This document shows, one piece after another, positions 1 through 7,732 of a stretch of DNA of 37,013 nucleotides; position 1 is the stretch's first letter, and each line of letters opens with the position of its first letter. The translations under genes and the position numbers were made by a program. The stretch covers positions 1-37,013 of the forward strand of contig JACREB010000021.1 in assembly GCA_016218475.1 (NCBI GenBank), given 5' to 3'. Origin of the DNA: Nitrosomonadales bacterium. GTDB lineage: Bacteria > Pseudomonadota > Gammaproteobacteria > Burkholderiales > Gallionellaceae. Under the pieces are notes generated by a model. The model made no database searches. It had not been told where the DNA came from and saw only the letters and a program-made list of their open reading frames with translations.

Positions 1-139
1 GAAGTGGGTCAAGCAGGGATGGGCGGCTTGCCGTTGCCGCCCAACTCGCAAAAAGCGGAGTTTACATGTAGTAAATGAGCATTTTGAGCCTGATTTTAAC
101 GCCGCAATGCGCCCTTCAGCGCTTTGTGACACAGTAAGA
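1..139. mobile_element. MITE-like element, left copy (probably truncated by the window start)
   Basis: 50-133 matches 36931-37013 almost exactly; ends CGCTTTGTGACACAGTAAGA, the exact reverse complement of the 20-bp TIR at 36877-36896. Confidence 0.6.
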
Positions 140-225
140 TTATGTTCGGCATTGGCATCAAACGCCGCATTGGCACTGCTTGCGGGATTTTCTTGGGCAA
201 TTCGTGGTGATGTGAGGTTTTCAGA

Positions 226-1824
226 ATGAACCGCAGCTTCTCCTCACTCAGCAATAAACAATTCGACCTGCTGGTCTGCGGCGGTGGCATCTATGGCGCG
301 TGGACGGCTTACGACGCGGCGTTGCGCGGTCTGAGCGTCGCGCTTGTGGAGCAGGGCGACTGGGCGGGTGCGACCTCCTCCGCGTCCACCAAATTGATTC
401 ACGGCGGCCTACGCTATCTGGAGTCGCTCGATCTCAAGCTGGTCAAGAAATCGCTGGCGGAGCGGCAGATGCTGTTGTCGGTTGCGCCGCACCGCGTCTG
501 GCCGTTGCGCTTCGGTGTGCCGGTCTATGCGGACAGCCGCGTCGGCACGCTTCAGTTGAAGGCGGGTTTATCCATGTACGATTTCCTCGCGGATAATCCG
601 GGCACGGACATGGTGCACCACCACTTCGATGTTCAAGCCTTTGCCGGGCGTTTTCCGTTTCTTGGCAGCGACGGACTGAAAGGCGGCTTTACTTATGCCG
701 ATGCGCAGACCGACGATGCGCGGCTGGTGCTGGAACTGGTCTCCGGCGCGCTGGCTGCCGGGGCGGTGTGCGTGAATTATTGCAAGCTGACTGATGTTAT
801 TGAGGCCGATGGGCAGGCTTGTGGCGCTGTGGTGCGGGATGTGTCCTATTCACCCTTCGACAGGCTCAGGGCGAACGGAACTTTTGAAGTGCGCGCGAAA
901 CAAATCGTGAATACCACCGGCCAATGGATCGCAGCATCGGAGCAGGGGCGCAGTTGGTGCCAGTTGGACAAGGGTGTGCATCTGGTGATGCCCGCGCTGC
1001 CGACCGACGAGGCGCTGCTGTTGACCGCCAAGTCCGATGGCCGGGTATTTTTCATGATCCCCTGGTATGGCATGACGCTGCTCGGCACCACCGATGCGGA
1101 TTACAGCGGCGACCTCGATCATGTCGTGGTCAATCCCGAAGAGGTCGCCTATCTGCTGGCCGAAGCCAATCACTACCTCAAGACCGCGTGGATGGAACAG
1201 GATGTGGTCGGCAGCTATGCCGGTTTGCGCGTGATGAAGCATAGCGACAAGGCCTTGCCGTCGTCCGCCAGCCGCGACTGGGAATTGAAAACCGCCGACA
1301 ACGGGGCGCATTATTCCATCGGCGGCAAGATCACCTCGGCGCGCGAAGATGCGGCACACATTGTTGACACGGTGTGCGCGCAACTGGGTGTCGATGCAGC
1401 CTGCGCAACCGGATACCGCACCTTTCCGTGGGCGCCGGAGGCCGACTATACCCGGTGGTTTGTCGCCGCAAGCACCCGGGCGATGCAGCTCGGCATCGAT
1501 CAGGAGAGCGCGAAGTGGCTGATACGCAGGCACGGCAAGCGGGTGAGCGAGGTGTTCCGCATCATTGAAGGCGACCCCTGCTCCGCCGAACGTATCATGC
1601 CTGCGCTGCCGTTCATCTATGCGGACTTGCTGCTCTGCGCCAACGGTGAAATGGCCGTTCATCTGGACGACTTGCTGCGCCGCCGCATGCCGCTGCTGAT
1701 TCTGGCACAGATGGATGAAAACGATTTGCGGCGTATTGCCAAAATTGTTGCCACCGCGATGAGTTGGGATGAAGCAACGCTCAACCGAGAGGTAGGTCGG
1801 GCTTTGCCCGACACGTCGGATTGA
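226..1824 (+). CDS. glpD: FAD-dependent glycerol-3-phosphate dehydrogenase
   Basis: 532 aa ORF; N-terminal dinucleotide-binding motif LLVCGGGIYGAWTAYDAALRGLSVALVEQGDWAGATSSASTKLIHGGLRYLE and the GTTDADY / GGKITSAR motifs typical of GlpD. Confidence 0.95.
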   Translation: MNRSFSSLSNKQFDLLVCGGGIYGAWTAYDAALRGLSVALVEQGDWAGATSSASTKLIHGGLRYLESLDLKLVKKSLAERQMLLSVAPHRVWPLRFGVPVYADSRVGTLQLKAGLSMYDFLADNPGTDMVHHHFDVQAFAGRFPFLGSDGLKGGFTYADAQTDDARLVLELVSGALAAGAVCVNYCKLTDVIEADGQACGAVVRDVSYSPFDRLRANGTFEVRAKQIVNTTGQWIAASEQGRSWCQLDKGVHLVMPALPTDEALLLTAKSDGRVFFMIPWYGMTLLGTTDADYSGDLDHVVVNPEEVAYLLAEANHYLKTAWMEQDVVGSYAGLRVMKHSDKALPSSASRDWELKTADNGAHYSIGGKITSAREDAAHIVDTVCAQLGVDAACATGYRTFPWAPEADYTRWFVAASTRAMQLGIDQESAKWLIRRHGKRVSEVFRIIEGDPCSAERIMPALPFIYADLLLCANGEMAVHLDDLLRRRMPLLILAQMDENDLRRIAKIVATAMSWDEATLNREVGRALPDTSD

Positions 1825-1852
1825 AACCCGACCTATGCCGAAATAATCAGAC

Positions 1853-3379
1853 ATGATCTTCGCCATCTCGCTCGACCTCGGCACCACGTCGGTCAAGGCT
1901 GGCTTGCTCGATCACGAAGGCGTGCTCGGACACATCGTCGCAAAACCTGCCCCGAATATCTCCGTTAGCGGCGGGCGCTACGAAAGCGACGCATTGGCCT
2001 ATGCGGCAACTGCCGAGCAGGTGCTTGGTGAATGCATCACACATACAGATGATTGCAAGACTCTCGGCGTGTGCAGCCAGCGCTCATCTTTCCTGCTCTG
2101 GGATCGTGCCACCGGCCAGCCGCTCACCCCGCTGATTTCATGGCAGGACAATCGCGGCGCGGCGAGCTGCGATGCGTTGCGCGCGCAGGAGCCTTCGATC
2201 CGCGATCTCACCGGCCTGCCGCTGATGCCGTATTATTTCGCACCGAAGCTGCGCGTTATGTTGCTGGAAAATCCCGGGTGGCAGGCAAGACTGGAGTGCG
2301 GCGAACTGCTGGCGGGTACGCTGGATACGTTCCTAATCTGGCGCTGGACTGGCGGCAAACATTTCGTGACCGATGCGTCGATGGCCGCGCGCACCCTGCT
2401 GATGGACATCCGCCAGCAGCGATGGTCGCCGCGACTGTGCGAGCTGTTCGGCATCCCGATAAACATACTGCCGGAAATCAAGCCCTCCGCAGGGCTGAAT
2501 ATAAGGCTGAGTAATGGCCTGATTCTGCAGGCCAGTGTCGGCGATCAGTCCGCCGCGCTGATCTCCAGCGTCAGCGAAGACCGCGCGGAAACCTTGGTCA
2601 ATCTTGGCACGGGCTGTTTTGTCGTGCGCTATCTACAGGATGGAAAATCTGCATTGTTGGGTATTCCAGAATACACGACAGTGTTGCCACAATTGGAAAA
2701 CCACCCCCATCCCAACCCTTCTCCCTCCGGGGGAGGGATTGAGGGAGGGGGTGAAAGTGAGGGAAATAAGCTGCCGACAATTATGGAAACACCAATAGAT
2801 GGTTACCTGCGTACGCTGGTGTATCAGGACAGCACACTGCGCACCCATTTCGCCATCGAGGGCACGCTCAACTCCATCGCTGCCGCACTCGCCCCTTATC
2901 CGGTGGGTGAATGCATGCTTGAAGACCTCGCGGCAAATGACATTTTTTGCCTCGCCGAACCCAGCGGCCTCGGCGCACCCTACTTCCGAAATGATATCGG
3001 CATCCGCTTTTCCCGTCCGGTCGAGCACATGTCACAACGCCAAATCGCCGCCCTGTTGCTGGAAGCTGTCATTTTCCGCGTGACACGGATATTGGAAGAT
3101 TTTCACCGCGCATCCGCCCTTGAGCGTGTTTACCTTTCGGGCGGGTTATCCGGGCTGGGCTGTTTGCAACAGGGCATCGCACGGTGCGTGCCGTTTGATG
3201 TTTACCGCCTGTCGCAGGCCGAAGCCAGCCTGCAAGGCGCTGCGCTGCTCGCGGCAGGAATGGCTCCGGCATTCCGCAGGGAGGTTGAAAAAATATCGAC
3301 AGTGTGCAGCACCCATGCGCCGCCGGAAAAATACCTGCTCTGGAAAAACTGGCTCGACGTTTTGCTGGAGCAACATTAA
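1853..3379 (+). CDS. FGGY-family carbohydrate kinase
   Basis: 508 aa; N-terminal SLDLGTTSVKAGLLD, central SWQDNRGA and GDQSAAL, C-terminal YLSGGLSGLG. Substrate not assignable; contains a repeat-encoded insert (~2695-2765). Confidence 0.85.
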   Translation: MIFAISLDLGTTSVKAGLLDHEGVLGHIVAKPAPNISVSGGRYESDALAYAATAEQVLGECITHTDDCKTLGVCSQRSSFLLWDRATGQPLTPLISWQDNRGAASCDALRAQEPSIRDLTGLPLMPYYFAPKLRVMLLENPGWQARLECGELLAGTLDTFLIWRWTGGKHFVTDASMAARTLLMDIRQQRWSPRLCELFGIPINILPEIKPSAGLNIRLSNGLILQASVGDQSAALISSVSEDRAETLVNLGTGCFVVRYLQDGKSALLGIPEYTTVLPQLENHPHPNPSPSGGGIEGGGESEGNKLPTIMETPIDGYLRTLVYQDSTLRTHFAIEGTLNSIAAALAPYPVGECMLEDLAANDIFCLAEPSGLGAPYFRNDIGIRFSRPVEHMSQRQIAALLLEAVIFRVTRILEDFHRASALERVYLSGGLSGLGCLQQGIARCVPFDVYRLSQAEASLQGAALLAAGMAPAFRREVEKISTVCSTHAPPEKYLLWKNWLDVLLEQH

Positions 3380-3388
3380 GAGAAAAAC

Positions 3389-6300
3389 ATGACGGTAAAA
3401 CCTCCTTTATCCGCCAGTGCCCTGCGCCGGAAAACACGCCTCGACTCTCTTGCGCCCATCGAATTCCCCGCCGATCTGCCGGTGGTAGACAAGCGCGAGG
3501 ATCTGGCGCGCGCCATCGGCGAAAACCAAGTGGTCATCGTTTGCGGCGAGACCGGCTCGGGCAAGACCACGCAGTTGCCGAAGATATGTTTGCTGCTGGG
3601 GCGCGGCATCCATGGCTGCATCGGTCATACCCAGCCGCGCCGCGTGGCGGCACGCTCGGTGGCATCGCGCATCGCGTTCGAACTGAAAACCGAGCTGGGC
3701 GGCGTGGTCGGCTACAAGGTGCGTTTCCACGACAAGGTGTCGCCCGACACCAGTATAAAATTAATGACCGACGGCATTCTGCTGGCGGAAATCCACAGCG
3801 ATCCGCTGCTGAAAAATTACGATACGCTGATCATCGACGAGGCGCACGAGCGCTCGCTCAACATCGACTTCCTGCTCGGCTATCTCAAACAGTTATTGCC
3901 GCGCCGCCCCGATCTCAAGCTGATCATCACCTCGGCCACGCTGGATGCGGAGCGCTTTGCCGCGCATTTCGGAGCAGTAAAGATCGAAGTTTCGGGGCGC
4001 AGTTACCCGATCGAGACGCGCTATCGCCCGCTGCAAATCAGCGACGAAGGTGAGGCGCAGGATGTGCCGCAGGCGGTGAGTTCCGCGCTGGGCGAGCTGG
4101 CTGCTGGCGGATTAAAAGGCGACGTGCTGGTGTTCCTGCCGGGCGAGCGCGAGATTCGCGATACGGCGGAAGCGTTGCGCAAGCACCACCCAAAAGGCAT
4201 CGAGGTGTTGCCGCTGTTCGCACGCCTGTCGGCGGCGGAGCAGGATCGGGTGTTCAAGACCGGAGGACAACGTCGTGTCGTGCTGGCAACCAATGTCGCG
4301 GAAACTTCGCTGACCGTGCCAAACATCGGCTATGTGATCGACTGCGGCCTGGCGCGGATGAACCGCTACAGCATCCGCCAGAAGGTCGAGCAGTTGCACA
4401 TCGAAAAAACTTCGCGCGCCGCCGCCAGCCAGCGCGCCGGGCGTTGCGGGCGCGTGATGAGCGGCGTGTGCATCCGCCTGTACGACAAGGCGGATTTTTT
4501 GCAGCGCGCCGAATTCACCGATCCGGAAATTTTCCGGGTGTCGCTGGCGACCGTGATTCTGCGCATGAGTGCGCTGGAACTGGGCGACATTGCCGAGTTT
4601 CCGTTCATCGAGCCGCCCAGCCCGCGCATGATCGCCGACGGATACCAACTATTGATGGAATTAGGGGCAATCCAGGATTTACCCTCACTTGCAGTGCGCG
4701 TTCCGGCTGGTACGCCGGAACCGCTCGATGTGCGCAGAGCATGCTCTGCGAATTCCCCATCTCGCCCCCCGCCCCTCTCCCCTCAAGGGGGAGGGTTAGG
4801 GGGCAAGATGCTTACCCCGCTCGGCCATGAGCTGGCCAAGTTGCCGCTCGACCCCAAGATCGCACGCCTGTTGCTGGCCGGAAGGCAGTATCAGTGCCTG
4901 ACCGAAATCCTGATTATCGCCAGCGCACTGTCGGTGCAAGACCCGCGCGAACGTCCGCTGGATCGGCAAGAAGCGGCGGATGCAGCACATAAGCATTTTG
5001 CCGACGAGCGTTCCGATTTTCTGGCGCACTTGAAAATATGGGCATGGTTCGAGCAGGCGGTAACACAAAAAAAATCCAACCGCCTGCTGGCGGAAGAATG
5101 CCGCAAGAATTTCCTGTCGCCGCTGCGCCTGCGCGAGTGGCGCGAGCTGCACCAGCAGTTGCACGCGCAGGTTGCGGAGATGGGGATGCGCGGCAACGAA
5201 CAACCCGCGACCTACGAGCAGATACATAAGGCACTGCTGTGCGGGCTGCTCGGCAACATCGGTATGAAGAGCGTGGAAGGCAACGAATATCTCGGCGCAC
5301 GCGGCATCAAATTTTTCATCGCGCCGAATTCGGTGCTGGCGAAAAAAGGCAGCAAGTGGGTGATGGCGGGCGAGCTGGTCGAGACCCACCGCCTGTATGC
5401 GCGCTGCGTGGCGCGCATCGAGCCGGAGTGGCTGGAAGAGGTCGGCGCGCATCTGATCAAGCGGCATTATTACGACCCGCACTGGGAGAAGAAGGCCGCG
5501 CAAGTCAGCGCCTTCGAGCGCAGCACGCTCTACGGGCTTGTCCTCAACCCGAAAAAACGTGTGCACTACGGGCCGATGAACCCTGCCGAATCGCGCGAGG
5601 TATTCATCCGCCAGGCGCTGGTCGGCGGCGAATTCTACACCCAGGCTGCGTTCTTCGCGCACAACCGGAAACTGATCGCCGACATTGAGGCGCTGGAACA
5701 CAAGGCGCGCCGTCCCGACGTGCTGGTGGACGACAAGCTGATCTTCGCCTTCTACGACAGCCGCATTCCGGCGGACATATACAACGGCGCTGCGTTCGAA
5801 CACTGGCGCAAGGATGTGGAACGCGCCGACGCAAAACTGCTCTACCTGAAGAAGGACGACCTGATGCGCCACGAGGCGGCGGGGATCACCACCGACCAGT
5901 TCCCGCCGCAGTTGCAGATCGACAATGTCAGCTTCGCGTTGGGCTACAACTTCTCGCCCGGCAAGAACGATGACGGCATCACGCTCACCGTGCCGCTCGC
6001 GCTCATCAACCAGGCGAGCGCGGCACGCGGCGAATGGCTGGTGCCGGGCATTCTGGCGGAGAAAGTGGTGCAACTGCTCAAAACGTTGCCGCAACGCTTG
6101 CGCCGTCATCTGGTTCCGGTGCCGGAATTCGCGGCGGCATTCTGCCGTGATGTTGCCCCCTCCAACGTACCGTTAGCGCAAGCTCTGACACGCTATATCC
6201 GCGAACAGAAACAGATCGACGTGCCGCCCGACGCATTCCGTCTGGAGCAGTTGCCGCAACACCTGCTGATGAATTTCCGCATCGTGGATGAGCATGGGCG

Positions 6301-7303
6301 GCAACTCGGCATGTCGCGCAATTTTGCGCAGTTGCACGGCGAGTGGGCTACCCCCTCCTCCCCCTCCCTAGCCCTCCCCCGGGGGGAGAGGGGACTGTTT
6401 GGTGGAACATTTGGTATAAGCCCCCCCGGGGGAGGGGTTGGGGAGGGGGAGCGTTACACCTCGTGGAGCTTCGGCGCCTTTACCGAGACAAGCGTAGAGA
6501 AACGCGCCGGGCAAGCAGTCACCGTATTCAACGCGTTGGTGGATGACGGCGACGCGGTGCTGCTGCGCGCCTTCGACACGCGCGATGCCGCGCGAGCAGC
6601 GCATCGTGGCGGGTTGCGCCGCCTGTTCATGCTGCTGCTGAAAGAACAGGTGAAATACCTGGAGAAAAACCTGCCGGATGCACAGCGGCTGGGAATGCTG
6701 TTTATGGCGCCCCATTCCCCGTTCAGCGGCACGCAGCAGGAGTTGCAGCAACAGATTCTCGCGACGACCTTCGAGCGCTGCTGCCTGAACGACCCGTTGC
6801 CTATCAACGGGGCTGAATTCACCGCGCGCGGCAAGGAGGCGAAGAACCGCCTGCTACTGATCGCGCAGGAAATCGCGCGACTGGCCGGCAATATTCTCGG
6901 CGAATATCAGGCGTTGCAGAAGAATCTGCCCCAGATCAAGGCGCATCCCCGAGCGGCGCAGGATGTGCGCACGCAACTGGAATGGCTGCTGCACAAACGC
7001 TTCATCGCCGAGACACCCTACGAGCGTTTGCAGCATGTACCACGCTATCTCAAGGCGATCGGCCTGCGCATTGAAAAACTGCGCAGCAACCCGGCGCGCG
7101 ACGCGCAGCGCATGGCGCAGATGCAGCCGCTGTTGCAGGCGTGGCAAAAGCTGCGCCATGCGCGACAGGGTAGACCCGGCCCACGCTTGGAAGAATTCGC
7201 CTGGCTGTTGCAGGAACTGCGCGTGTCGCTGTTTGCACAGGAACTGAAGACACCTGTGATCGTGTCGGTGAAGCGGTTGCAGAAGATGCTGGAGCTGATG
7301 TAA
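3389..7303 (+). CDS. hrpA: ATP-dependent RNA helicase HrpA (DEAH box)
   Basis: 1304 aa; GETGSGKTTQLPK, DEAHERSLNIDFLLG, SATLDAERF, QRAGRCGR motifs and the long HrpA C-terminus. Confidence 0.95.
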   Translation: MTVKPPLSASALRRKTRLDSLAPIEFPADLPVVDKREDLARAIGENQVVIVCGETGSGKTTQLPKICLLLGRGIHGCIGHTQPRRVAARSVASRIAFELKTELGGVVGYKVRFHDKVSPDTSIKLMTDGILLAEIHSDPLLKNYDTLIIDEAHERSLNIDFLLGYLKQLLPRRPDLKLIITSATLDAERFAAHFGAVKIEVSGRSYPIETRYRPLQISDEGEAQDVPQAVSSALGELAAGGLKGDVLVFLPGEREIRDTAEALRKHHPKGIEVLPLFARLSAAEQDRVFKTGGQRRVVLATNVAETSLTVPNIGYVIDCGLARMNRYSIRQKVEQLHIEKTSRAAASQRAGRCGRVMSGVCIRLYDKADFLQRAEFTDPEIFRVSLATVILRMSALELGDIAEFPFIEPPSPRMIADGYQLLMELGAIQDLPSLAVRVPAGTPEPLDVRRACSANSPSRPPPLSPQGGGLGGKMLTPLGHELAKLPLDPKIARLLLAGRQYQCLTEILIIASALSVQDPRERPLDRQEAADAAHKHFADERSDFLAHLKIWAWFEQAVTQKKSNRLLAEECRKNFLSPLRLREWRELHQQLHAQVAEMGMRGNEQPATYEQIHKALLCGLLGNIGMKSVEGNEYLGARGIKFFIAPNSVLAKKGSKWVMAGELVETHRLYARCVARIEPEWLEEVGAHLIKRHYYDPHWEKKAAQVSAFERSTLYGLVLNPKKRVHYGPMNPAESREVFIRQALVGGEFYTQAAFFAHNRKLIADIEALEHKARRPDVLVDDKLIFAFYDSRIPADIYNGAAFEHWRKDVERADAKLLYLKKDDLMRHEAAGITTDQFPPQLQIDNVSFALGYNFSPGKNDDGITLTVPLALINQASAARGEWLVPGILAEKVVQLLKTLPQRLRRHLVPVPEFAAAFCRDVAPSNVPLAQALTRYIREQKQIDVPPDAFRLEQLPQHLLMNFRIVDEHGRQLGMSRNFAQLHGEWATPSSPSLALPRGERGLFGGTFGISPPGGGVGEGERYTSWSFGAFTETSVEKRAGQAVTVFNALVDDGDAVLLRAFDTRDAARAAHRGGLRRLFMLLLKEQVKYLEKNLPDAQRLGMLFMAPHSPFSGTQQELQQQILATTFERCCLNDPLPINGAEFTARGKEAKNRLLLIAQEIARLAGNILGEYQALQKNLPQIKAHPRAAQDVRTQLEWLLHKRFIAETPYERLQHVPRYLKAIGLRIEKLRSNPARDAQRMAQMQPLLQAWQKLRHARQGRPGPRLEEFAWLLQELRVSLFAQELKTPVIVSVKRLQKMLELM

Positions 7304-7554
7304 AAAAGGCGGGGTTTGAGGGGTACCCTTTCTTAACCTAGCAGATCGTTCCGCTAAAACCATTTACAAATAAACCGTTCGGCCTGACCCTTCGGCTACG
7401 CTCAGGACTAAAGGCCTTGTCGAAGGCCAGTATCGGCGGGCATCCAGCGGTTCGACAAGCTCTGATGGAACAACTAAGTATTGACTAAGCACGATAACCC
7501 CGTGCCAAGTCACTACTTAACCGCGAACAGTAACGGTTTTACTGGAACGCACTG

Positions 7555-7617
7555 CTAATGTAGTGTCGCACTGCATAACCCAAAGGCCAAAAGAAATACT
7601 GTTTTTTTCATGCTCAT
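7555..7617 (-). pseudogene. Short signal-peptide-like ORF, probably a decayed secreted or lipoprotein gene
   Basis: MSMKKTVFLLAFGLCSATLH* (20 codons) preceded by GGAGATCAATC; stops immediately, next to repeat debris. Confidence 0.35.
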
Positions 7618-7732
7618 GATTGATCTCCGATGATTATGTGATTTAAATTCAATATATCGCTTTACCAGCCATTCCCGTGAAGTTTACCAGCCTGGCCCGC
7701 CGCGTTTATTCAAGCCATGCGCGTTGCCGGAT

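Noticed and set aside
850-1896. 348-aa - strand ORF opposite glpD
   Set aside because: Shadow ORF of a GC-rich gene; no recognisable domain.
4796-6109. 437-aa - strand ORF opposite hrpA
   Set aside because: Antisense shadow frame; hrpA motifs are unambiguous on the + strand.
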